Shown here: positions 40,596-48,332 of the stretch, piece by piece
How the letters are laid out: the number at the start of each line of letters is the position of its first letter
How positions within the stretch are numbered: position 1 is the stretch's first letter
Origin: Salinivirgaceae bacterium
GTDB lineage: Bacteria; Bacteroidota; Bacteroidia; Bacteroidales; SZUA-534
Length of the DNA: 49,838 bases
Direction of reading: 5' to 3'
Assembly: GCA_017474765.1 (NCBI GenBank)
Contig: JAFVGW010000005.1
Location: 1-49,838, forward strand
The notes under the pieces: generated by a model
Database searches by the model: none
Told to the model about the DNA's origin: nothing
What the model saw: the letters and a program-made list of their open reading frames with translations, nothing else
Made by a program: the position numbers and the translations under genes

Positions 40596-43172
40596 CTACA
40601 AATCCTGGGTGCTGTAGCGGATTCCAATCACAGTAATATCATCAACCTGATCGTATTTTCCGCGCCAATCATCGTGCGATTTCTTGATAAGCTCCTTTTG
40701 CTCTTTCATTGGTAGGTCTTTGATGCTGTCGAGCAGATTCTTTAACCGTTTGGTAAGGTATTTCTTGCCGTCGGTGCCGCCAAACTGATCAATGATGCCG
40801 TCGGAGAAGATATAGAACTGGTCGCCGAAGTTGAATTTCCGTTCGTAGTTAGTATAGTTTGTGCTGATTGATGTTCCTGAAATATTGCTTGTTATAGGTA
40901 TTTTATCGCCTTTGAGCTCAATAAATTCGTTGTTGCTGTAGAGATACATGGGGCGCATTGCACCGGCAAATTCAAGAGTGTGCGCCTCTTTGTCAATTAC
41001 GGCAAGGGCAATGTCCATTCCGTCGTTGTTTTGCTCTCTTATTTCATCGCTTTTTAGCGATATTTTTATTTTTCTGTTGAGGTGCTTCAGTATTTCAGAA
41101 GGATGGTGGATTCCATTGTGGATTACAATTGAATTGAGCAGATAATTGCCAATGATTGAGAGAAATGCACCAGGAACGCCATGTCCTGTACAATCGACGG
41201 CGGCAATAAAATATTTGTCACCAATGCGGTGATACCAGTAGAAGTCGCCACTCACAATGTCTTTGGGCATGAATAGGATGAAGCTGTCATTGAAGTCGCG
41301 CATAATCTGTTTTGGTTTAGGCAGAATGGCGCTTTGTATGCGTTTGGCATAGCGGATACTGCCGAATATCTCGTTCTGCTTCGATTCAATCTCGTCTTTT
41401 TGCAGAAGAGCCAGGTTGCGTTGTTTTTCGGCGTCGGCTTTCTGCTGCTCAATTTTTTTCTCGTAGAGTTTCAGCTGGGTGATGTTTGTGTCAACTGAAA
41501 TGATAAGCTCCACCTCATCGTCTTTGTTAAGAATGGGAGTGAGGGTTGTCTGCTGCCACGTGGAGTCGCCGCTTTCGGTAACTAATTCTGACTCGTACGA
41601 TATGACATCTTTTTCTGCCAGGCAAGTGCTGAGCACATGTTTTAGGTTCTTGTTCGATGTGATGTCCAAAATGTTCAGTTTCGGACCATTTTTGTAGTCT
41701 TCGAGATTATTGTTGATGTGCGCTCCGAACGCGGCATTGAACCAGTCGATTTGGCCGTCGGGGGAGAAGATTGCTATATTGTTGTTTGTCAGATTTGTGA
41801 TTTGCGATATTTTGCTCAATTCTTTGTTTTTCAGTTGGAGAAGTTCCTTTTGCGCCCGTAGTTCCTCTCGTTGGTCCTGCATGGCATTTTTCTGCTGGAT
41901 AAGTTCTTCGCGTTGCTGATTGAGTTCCTCTTTCTGTGAGTTAATCATCTCGGTGCGTTTCTTGATACTTTTCTCCATGTTTTTGTTGAGCTCGTAATAA
42001 TCAGTCCTTGTTTTGATGAATTTTATGGCAAATTCAAGGCATGACAGTGCGCACAGCATCAGAAGTGCGATTTTTACATAGTGCTCACCAGTGTACACCA
42101 GCATGCCGTACTCAACGTTTATCAAGTTTTTATACAGCAGCGATACGACAACGGTTCCTGCCACAATCACATGTATTCTGTAGTTCAGCGACTTTTTCTT
42201 CGGATGAGAAATGACACAATAAATGTAGAATCCAATCACTGCAAAAGTGTACAAATGAATCAGGAAGTGGTGAATCTTATATTCCAATTGGAGGAACGTG
42301 CTCAGTGTGAAGATTATGCCGGCCAGAATCATGGCCATTGTGGGCGACACCTTCCATTGCTTTTGCTTCGGAGGCAGGCAACGGCGCACATAGTTGACAA
42401 GCAAAATCATTGTGGTTGGAATCAGGATTTTGCCAAACATGATATTGTCTTTGGGCGATTCGGGTACGACAAACTTGAAGATGGTCAGGTCGTACCAGAG
42501 CAATTGCAGGAAGATACAGAACATCAGGCCAAGACCGCTCAAATAGAGTCTGTCTTTTTCGGATATGTAGAGCATCAGCAGGATGAGCATTGTGAGCAGA
42601 GCCACAGCATACACCAGTCCGTTCAGGGCTTGGGCGGTGTTGCTGTCGCCGAAATACTGGCGTCCGGGCTTGATGATAATCGGAACGTAGGTTTGGTGTC
42701 TTTGTGCCGAAAATTTTATGCAGTAGGTAATCTTTTGGTTGGCTGGCAGGTTTATCAGAAAAACGTAATTTTTCGTTGCGTCGGGGCGTTGTGCAAAAGG
42801 GTATCGCAGACCGGTGTTGAAGAACGTTGAGTCGTATGAGTTGAAGAGTACAAGTTCTTCAATCATGGGGTTTTGCAGAATCAAGAAAAAATTGCGCTGT
42901 TTTTTGCTGTCGTTTTGCAATTCGAAGAGTACCCAAACATCGCAGTTGGAGTTGCCGAACGTAACGACGTTTGAGGGCAGCTGATTGTAGTTTCTGAAGA
43001 ATTTCTCCGCTGTGGCGGTTTCAAAGGTAAGGCTGTTTGTCGGGTCTTCGTAGTAGAAGATGTTCTCTGACAAGTCGATAGTCTTGTTGAAGTTCGCATC
43101 ATTAACGATGAAGGCACCCCTTCCGGGCATTGCCGACACTAATATCGCAATAATTAATAAAAACTTCCTCAT
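40596..43172 (-). CDS. 7TM-sensor / PAS / SpoIIE-type PP2C phosphatase
   Basis: 858 residues from ATG 43172 (a GTG two codons upstream is less likely). Signal peptide, periplasmic 7TMR-DISM-type beta domain (about 25-170), seven hydrophobic segments (about 180-385), a long Gln/Glu-rich coiled coil (about 395-455), a PAS domain (about 455-570; ITNLTNNNIAIFSPDGQIDWFN), a second coiled coil, and the SpoIIE domain (about 620-855). Metal-binding acidic residues of PP2C are intact: VSGDFYW, AVDCTGHGVPGAF, IFSDGIIDQFGG, DDITVIGI. It should dephosphorylate a Ser on a STAS-type protein in response to an envelope signal. No STAS gene is adjacent; the one at 11.2 kb is a candidate partner. Confidence 0.9.
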   Translation of the reverse strand: MRKFLLIIAILVSAMPGRGAFIVNDANFNKTIDLSENIFYYEDPTNSLTFETATAEKFFRNYNQLPSNVVTFGNSNCDVWVLFELQNDSKKQRNFFLILQNPMIEELVLFNSYDSTFFNTGLRYPFAQRPDATKNYVFLINLPANQKITYCIKFSAQRHQTYVPIIIKPGRQYFGDSNTAQALNGLVYAVALLTMLILLMLYISEKDRLYLSGLGLMFCIFLQLLWYDLTIFKFVVPESPKDNIMFGKILIPTTMILLVNYVRRCLPPKQKQWKVSPTMAMILAGIIFTLSTFLQLEYKIHHFLIHLYTFAVIGFYIYCVISHPKKKSLNYRIHVIVAGTVVVSLLYKNLINVEYGMLVYTGEHYVKIALLMLCALSCLEFAIKFIKTRTDYYELNKNMEKSIKKRTEMINSQKEELNQQREELIQQKNAMQDQREELRAQKELLQLKNKELSKISQITNLTNNNIAIFSPDGQIDWFNAAFGAHINNNLEDYKNGPKLNILDITSNKNLKHVLSTCLAEKDVISYESELVTESGDSTWQQTTLTPILNKDDEVELIISVDTNITQLKLYEKKIEQQKADAEKQRNLALLQKDEIESKQNEIFGSIRYAKRIQSAILPKPKQIMRDFNDSFILFMPKDIVSGDFYWYHRIGDKYFIAAVDCTGHGVPGAFLSIIGNYLLNSIVIHNGIHHPSEILKHLNRKIKISLKSDEIREQNNDGMDIALAVIDKEAHTLEFAGAMRPMYLYSNNEFIELKGDKIPITSNISGTSISTNYTNYERKFNFGDQFYIFSDGIIDQFGGTDGKKYLTKRLKNLLDSIKDLPMKEQKELIKKSHDDWRGKYDQVDDITVIGIRYSTQDL

Positions 43173-43192
43173 CTCCACGTCACAATAGGCAC

Positions 43193-43200
43193 TAAAGATA
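43193..43200 (-). promoter_or_regulatory. Near-consensus -7 box (TATCTTTA on minus strand)
   Basis: The plus strand reads TAAAGATA, one mismatch to the TAnnTTTG consensus, 21 bases before the phosphatase ATG. Confidence 0.35.
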
Positions 43201-43230
43201 AGAAAATATTAAGTTAATAGGCAACTGGCG

Positions 43231-45237
43231 TCAATATTTGTCAGTTTTCTCGAAATTTTCTATACCTTTGTCTAAGAAATTAACAAACTCACTGATATTC
43301 AGGTTATAACCCGTCGGCTCGGTAAGCAGATTTCCATCGGTGTCAAGCAGACAATAATATGGTTGCGCGTTGATATTGAAGCGGCTTATTTGGATGTCGG
43401 CGTTCTTTTTGCCGATGGTTTTCTTGATTTTTCCATCGTAGGCTGAAGTGAACCATTCTTCTTCGGGCAGCAAGGTTTTGTCGTCAACATACAGAGCTAC
43501 AATCACATACTCATCGTTGAGACGTCTCAGCACCTCTTTGTCAGACCACACGCGTGATTCCATCTCGCGGCAGTTGACGCAGCCGTGGCCGGTGAAATCG
43601 ATAAACAGAGGCTTGTTTTGCTCTTTGGCGCATTCTAGTGCCTGCTCGTAGTCGAAATAGCCTTGCAGGTGGTGTGGCAGATGGAGCAGGTCGCCGTATT
43701 TTGGAGTGCTGCATAGATTATCGTCGTAGTCATCAGTGTTTTGTGGTGCCGAGAGGTCGAAATCGATGGTGGTCTGCGGCGGCAGATATCCCGAAAGGGC
43801 TTTTAAAGGCGCGCCCCACATTCCGGGAATCAGGTAGATTGTAAACGCCGTTGTGAGCAGTCCGAGCAGCAGACGGAACACTTTTGGCGGGTCGTTTTTT
43901 GTTTCGCCAATCTGCAGTTTTCCAAGCAGAAACAGGCTCAGCAGGGCGAAAACGGCAATCCAGATGGCCAGATAGACCTCGCGGTCCAGAATGCCCCAGT
44001 GGTAGGTTTGGTCGGCAACGCTCAGGAATTTCAGTCCGAGCGCAATCTCGATGAAACCAAGCGTTACCTTAACGGAATTGAGCCAACTGCCTGATTTTGG
44101 CAGTTTTGTGAGCCACGACGGGAAAAAAGCCAGCAGCGTGAACGGCAGCGCAAAGGCCGCCGAGAAGGCCAACATTGTGATAATCGGTTCCCAAATGTCG
44201 CCTTGAGTTGATTTCACAAGGATTGTGCCCACAATGGGGCCCGTGCACGAAAACGACACCAGAACCAGCGTCAGCGCCATAAAAAGCACGCCCACCAGTC
44301 CGCCGCGGTTCGAGTTTGAGTCGGCCTTGTTGATTAGCGAATTTGGCAGAACAATCTCGAAAGCGCCCAAAAACGATGCGGCAAACACCATAAATATGAT
44401 GAAAAACAGCACGTTAGGCAGCCAGTGGGTTGACAGCCAGTTAAAAATATCGGCCGTAACCGATTGCCCGCCAATCAGATAGGTGGCAAAAATAATGATT
44501 GCGATTGGAATGGTGTAGAGCGCCACAATTGCAAGCCCGAAAGCTGAAGCCATTGAACGCGAGCGGCCTTTGTTCTGCTCGTTTTTCAGGAAGAACGACA
44601 CGGTCATCGGTACCATAGGGAAGACGCACGGCGTGAGCAGCGCGGCAAATCCCCAAAGGATGGCTTCGAGAATCACCTTCCATATTGAGTTCGAGTTGGC
44701 AGTGCGCACAACAGGCTCGCTTTCAGTTAGTTTCGCACCGTCCGATGGCTCGGCAGGAGCGGTGACAGAACTTTGTCCGCCGTCCAGAATCGACAGGCTG
44801 AACTCTTTGTCGCCCATCACGCACATCTCGTCGGAACAAGACTGATACTCGATTTTGCCGCTCACAGTGGGGGCGGGGCCAGTTACTTTTACGGTCTGCG
44901 CAAAAACGGCTTCGTTGCAGAAGAAACGTACCATTGCGCCCGCAATCTCGTCTTTCTCAACCACAACATTCGACAATTCACGCACAGTGTCAACAAGTTC
45001 AGCATCAGCGATTTGCTCAAATGTGAAACTTGTCGGCAGCGAGTAGTTGCCTTTGGGCAGATATTGCGCGAAGATGTGCCAACCGTTGTCAATCTTGGCT
45101 TTGAAGTTGATTTGGTATTCATTCTCGCCAGTTTTTTCGTTGCTGATGTCCCATTTCACTGGGTTCTGAATCTGCGCGGAGGCCGTTGTAACCAGTATTG
45201 TGGCAAGCGCGGCAACGCAATACTTAAAGATGTTCAT
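43231..45237 (-). CDS. dsbD: Thiol:disulfide interchange protein DsbD
   Basis: 668 residues. Signal peptide (LATILVTTASAQ), N-terminal periplasmic domain (about 20-165) with a Cys pair in YQSCSDEMCVMGD, then the DsbD membrane domain (about 190-480; WGFAALLTPCVFPMVPMTVSFFL and SFSCTGPIVGTIL hold the two redox Cys) and a C-terminal thioredoxin-like domain with active site GHGCVNCREME. It moves electrons from cytoplasmic thioredoxin to periplasmic thiol proteins. All three Cys pairs expected for DsbD are visible. It lies between the phosphatase and iron-transport genes with no tight coupling. Confidence 0.93.
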   Translation of the reverse strand: MNIFKYCVAALATILVTTASAQIQNPVKWDISNEKTGENEYQINFKAKIDNGWHIFAQYLPKGNYSLPTSFTFEQIADAELVDTVRELSNVVVEKDEIAGAMVRFFCNEAVFAQTVKVTGPAPTVSGKIEYQSCSDEMCVMGDKEFSLSILDGGQSSVTAPAEPSDGAKLTESEPVVRTANSNSIWKVILEAILWGFAALLTPCVFPMVPMTVSFFLKNEQNKGRSRSMASAFGLAIVALYTIPIAIIIFATYLIGGQSVTADIFNWLSTHWLPNVLFFIIFMVFAASFLGAFEIVLPNSLINKADSNSNRGGLVGVLFMALTLVLVSFSCTGPIVGTILVKSTQGDIWEPIITMLAFSAAFALPFTLLAFFPSWLTKLPKSGSWLNSVKVTLGFIEIALGLKFLSVADQTYHWGILDREVYLAIWIAVFALLSLFLLGKLQIGETKNDPPKVFRLLLGLLTTAFTIYLIPGMWGAPLKALSGYLPPQTTIDFDLSAPQNTDDYDDNLCSTPKYGDLLHLPHHLQGYFDYEQALECAKEQNKPLFIDFTGHGCVNCREMESRVWSDKEVLRRLNDEYVIVALYVDDKTLLPEEEWFTSAYDGKIKKTIGKKNADIQISRFNINAQPYYCLLDTDGNLLTEPTGYNLNISEFVNFLDKGIENFEKTDKY

Positions 45238-45335
45238 AACAGTTTTTTTAATTTTTGCGCTAAATTAAAAAAACTATTGTTGTCTGCTCTAATTTGATTG
45301 AAACGTTGAGTCTGAAGATTATTCCAATTGGAAAT

Positions 45336-45494
45336 TTACTCCTTCATCTGGCAATTCTCGCAACCACACTGACAGTCCTTGCCACATCCGCATCCGCAGT
45401 CGTTTCCGCAGCCGGTGATACGGTCGTAGAGTCGCTTGGCGAAGAAAATGACCGCCGCCGCAATCAAAATCCAGACTATGATGGTTTGAAGCAT
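45336..45494 (-). CDS. FeoB-associated Cys-rich small membrane protein
   Basis: 52-residue protein. Translation of the minus strand from ATG 45494 gives MLQTIIVWILIAAAVIFFAK, one membrane helix, a basic patch (RLYDR), and a Cys-dense tail (residues 29-48) with Cys at 29, 33, 35, 37, 41, 43, 45 and 48, ending QMKE. This matches the FeoB-associated Cys-rich membrane protein family (PF12669), and it is the next gene after feoB. The Cys cluster may handle Fe(II) or redox at the transporter; its role is not proven. The repeat tract upstream separates it from feoB by 127 bases. Confidence 0.88.
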   Translation of the reverse strand: MLQTIIVWILIAAAVIFFAKRLYDRITGCGNDCGCGCGKDCQCGCENCQMKE

Positions 45495-45621
45495 ATTTCC
45501 TGGCATTAGGTGTTAGGCACTAGGCATTAGTGAATTATGAGTTACGAATCTTTACACTTTACACATTAATCATTACTCAATTCTTGTCCGATGTCTGTAG
45601 TCAAAAATAAGCGTTCAAATC
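45495..45621. repeat. Low-complexity gap: TTAGGTGTTAGGCACTAGGCATTAG
   Basis: Between feoB and its small partner. TAGG/TTAGG-type units, then GAATTATGAGTTACGAATC and CTTTACACTTTACACATTA; the same styles of text occur at 4.77 kb, 9.8 kb and 38.6 kb. Confidence 0.55.
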
Positions 45622-48114
45622 CTAGATAATCATGCTTCCGATTTGGAACACCGCAAAGGCCATTATCCATGCGAGTGCTGTTGTGTAGCAGCCTGTCAGG
45701 ATGGCCCATTTGCGGCCGCCTTCCTTCTTGATGGCGGTGATGGCCGCGATGCACGGCATATAGATGAGCACAAAAATCATCATGCTGAAGGCCACAAGCG
45801 GGTTGAATACCTTTTCGCCCTTGTGCGGTCCGCTTTTGTAGGTTTGCTGTTGCAGTTTGGTTTGCAGGGCAGCGGTGTCGTCATCGCTGTCGCCAGCTTG
45901 GTATAGAACACCCATTGTGCTCACAACCACTTCTTTAGCAGCCAATCCAGTCAGCAGGCAGACACCGATTTTCCAGTCGAAGCCCAGCGGGCGGATGACA
46001 GGCTCGATGAAGTGTCCCAACTGTCCGATGTATGATTTCTCGAGATGTTCAGACTCTTTTTCATATTCGAGTTGCTCAATGCTGACGGCTTTTTGGTCGT
46101 CGGTCAGCGTGGTGTCTTCTGCCACAAGGGCGATGGCCATGTTGTATGGCGTTGAATAGTGCACTTTCTGCGGGAAGTGCCCAAGCGCCCAGATGATTAT
46201 CGACGCAAACAGAATCACCGTTCCCATCTTTTTCAGATATTGTGCGCTCTTATCCCACATGTGTACCAAGGTGTTACGCAGTGTAGGTATGCGGTATGGC
46301 GGCAGTTCCATCACAAACGGGGCCTCGCTGTGCTTGAAGAACAAGCGTTTGAAAACAATGGCTGACAATATCGCCAAAGCTATGCCTATCAGATAGATTG
46401 ACAACAGAATAAGTGCCTGATGTGTGCTAAAGAACGCCGAAATCAGCAATATGAAAACAGGAAGCCGCGCGCTGCACGACATAAACGGCACAATGAGCAT
46501 TGTGAGCAGGCGGTCCTTTTGGTTTTCGAGCGTTCGGGTGGCCATAATGGCAGGCACGTTGCAGCCGAAGCCCATCACGAGCGGAATGAACGACTTGCCG
46601 TGAAGGCCGATTTTGTGCATCGCCACATCCATAATGAATGCCGCCCGAGCCATATAGCCCGTGTCTTCCATTATCGATATGAACAGAAACAAAATCAATA
46701 TGTTAGGCAGGAAAACAATGACGCCGCCAACGCCGCTGATGATGCCATCAATGAGCATATCGTGCAGCAGTCCTTCGGGAATTAGTCCCGATAGAAATTC
46801 GCCAAGCCAGTCCACACCAGCTTCAATCCAGTCCATCGGGTATTGGCCGAGCGTGAAGGTGGCCTCAAACATCAGCCACATAAAGAAGATGAATGCGGGA
46901 ATGCCCAACCATTTGTGCGTCAGTATCTTGTCGATACGATAACCCTTGCCATTGTCAGGTTGCTGCGATGGTTGGAAAGTCTCTTTCAATGCGCCGCGGA
47001 TGAAACCATAACGAGCGTCGGCAAGCACCGTCTCGGCCTGATTGCCATACTCGCGCTCAAGTTCGGCCCGTTCCTTGTCAGCCCACTCAATGATGTGATT
47101 TGCATCGGGGTGTGCGGCAATGTTCTTGATGAAAATCTTGTCGCCTTCGAGCAGTTTGATGGCAGCAAAACGCGGGAAATATTTCTCGTTAAGTAGTTGA
47201 TGCTGTTCAATTTCTGATTTCACCACGCCGATGGCCTTCTCAATGTTGCTGCCATAGTTGACCTGAATCTGGCGGACATCGGTGTCGCGTTCTTCAAACA
47301 CTTCTATAATCCTGTCGAACAGTTGGTTAAGTCCTGCGCCATCGCGGCCGTTGGTTGGCACAAACGGAATGCCGAGCATCTTGCCAAGCATATCGTAGTC
47401 GAGCACATCGCCCTTGCGTTTCAGTTCGTCGAACATATTCAGCGCCACTACCATCTTGATATTCATCGCAATAAGTTGAGTGGTCAGGTAAAGGTTGCGC
47501 TCAAGGTTCGATGCGTCGATAACGTTCAGAATAATGTCGGGGTTCTCTTCGAAAATGTGCTTCCTGACGTAGAGCTCTTCCGGCGTATATTCTGATATTG
47601 AATAAGTTCCGGGCAGGTCGGTGATGTTGATGGTGTAGCCTTTGTGCGTGACGCTGGCCATTTTGGTGTCAACGGTCACGCCGCTGTAGTTGCCCACCTT
47701 CTCGTGGCGGCCTGTGGCGTGGTTGAAGAGCGATGTCTTGCCGCAGTTGGGGTTCCCCACAAGGGCGATGTTGATGGTGTGGCTCATCTGCGTGGCGCGG
47801 TTGCGGAAGGGCTCCGAGATGACGGCATCCTTGTCGAAATTGTCGCCTTGGTTGGTTGCCGCGTTCGGGTCGGTAACCACTTCAATCAGTTCGGCCTCGC
47901 TACGCCGCAGCGAAACGTGGTAGCCAAGTAACTCATATTCAATTGGGTCCTTCAGCGGCGCGTATTTTCTCAGCCTGATGCTGGTGCCCGAAACAAAGCC
48001 CATTTCGGTAATCCGTTTGCGGAAAGCGCCGTGCCCCAACACTTTGGTGATGATGGCCGGCTTGCTGTCAGTCAGTTCCGACAGCCGTTTTTTGTTGAAA
48101 ATCGCTTCCTCCAT
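45622..48114 (-). CDS. feoB: Ferrous iron transporter, FeoA-FeoB fusion
   Basis: 830 residues. Residues about 8-80 are a FeoA-type SH3-like domain (LSELTDSKPAIITKVLGHGAFRKRITEMGFVSGTSIRL ... EYELLGYHVSLRRSEAELI). About 112-280 is the FeoB G domain: GNPNCGKTSLFNHATG (P-loop), NYSGVTVDTK (switch I), DLPGTYS (G3), ALNMFDE in place of NKxD (G4). The helical guanine-dissociation domain and two gate regions with about eight to ten membrane segments follow (GFGCNVPAIMATRTLE and CLLTGLAAKEVVVSTMGVLY are FeoB signatures). It imports Fe(II) across the inner membrane. The fusion is common in Bacteroidota. A -7 box TACATTTG lies 20 bases upstream; the Cys-rich small protein follows. Confidence 0.95.
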   Translation of the reverse strand: MEEAIFNKKRLSELTDSKPAIITKVLGHGAFRKRITEMGFVSGTSIRLRKYAPLKDPIEYELLGYHVSLRRSEAELIEVVTDPNAATNQGDNFDKDAVISEPFRNRATQMSHTINIALVGNPNCGKTSLFNHATGRHEKVGNYSGVTVDTKMASVTHKGYTINITDLPGTYSISEYTPEELYVRKHIFEENPDIILNVIDASNLERNLYLTTQLIAMNIKMVVALNMFDELKRKGDVLDYDMLGKMLGIPFVPTNGRDGAGLNQLFDRIIEVFEERDTDVRQIQVNYGSNIEKAIGVVKSEIEQHQLLNEKYFPRFAAIKLLEGDKIFIKNIAAHPDANHIIEWADKERAELEREYGNQAETVLADARYGFIRGALKETFQPSQQPDNGKGYRIDKILTHKWLGIPAFIFFMWLMFEATFTLGQYPMDWIEAGVDWLGEFLSGLIPEGLLHDMLIDGIISGVGGVIVFLPNILILFLFISIMEDTGYMARAAFIMDVAMHKIGLHGKSFIPLVMGFGCNVPAIMATRTLENQKDRLLTMLIVPFMSCSARLPVFILLISAFFSTHQALILLSIYLIGIALAILSAIVFKRLFFKHSEAPFVMELPPYRIPTLRNTLVHMWDKSAQYLKKMGTVILFASIIIWALGHFPQKVHYSTPYNMAIALVAEDTTLTDDQKAVSIEQLEYEKESEHLEKSYIGQLGHFIEPVIRPLGFDWKIGVCLLTGLAAKEVVVSTMGVLYQAGDSDDDTAALQTKLQQQTYKSGPHKGEKVFNPLVAFSMMIFVLIYMPCIAAITAIKKEGGRKWAILTGCYTTALAWIMAFAVFQIGSMII

Positions 48115-48134
48115 ACCATTCTCAATTTCGGGCG

Positions 48135-48142
48135 CAAATGTA
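48135..48142 (-). promoter_or_regulatory. -7 promoter box of feoB (TACATTTG on minus strand)
   Basis: The plus strand reads CAAATGTA; exact TAnnTTTG match 20 bases before the ATG. No Fur-box-like palindrome was recognised around it. Confidence 0.55.
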
Positions 48143-48240
48143 TTTTAAATATGTGTCGGCGGTCCGCCAAAATTGTCATTATAAATTGTGATTTTTTCCA
48201 CAGTGTTTAATAATTTGTGATGATTGTGCAGAAACACTAA

Positions 48241-48268
48241 AAAGGCGAACCCTGAAAGATTCGCCTTT
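48241..48268 (-). terminator. Terminator of the carboxylesterase gene
   Basis: Nine-pair stem AAAGGCGAA (48241-48249) with TTCGCCTTT (48260-48268), A/T runs on both sides. It lies 64 bases after the esterase stop and upstream of feoB. Confidence 0.9.
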
Positions 48269-48332
48269 TTCAATTATTTTGATATTCAACCAATCAACTT
48301 TTCAGTTAATCGGTTATTCAATCCTTCAATCC

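Noticed and set aside
42081..42830. 249-codon plus-strand frame inside the SpoIIE-type phosphatase
   Set aside because: Antisense to the 7TM region, with a His/Gln/Val-rich translation and no recognisable features.
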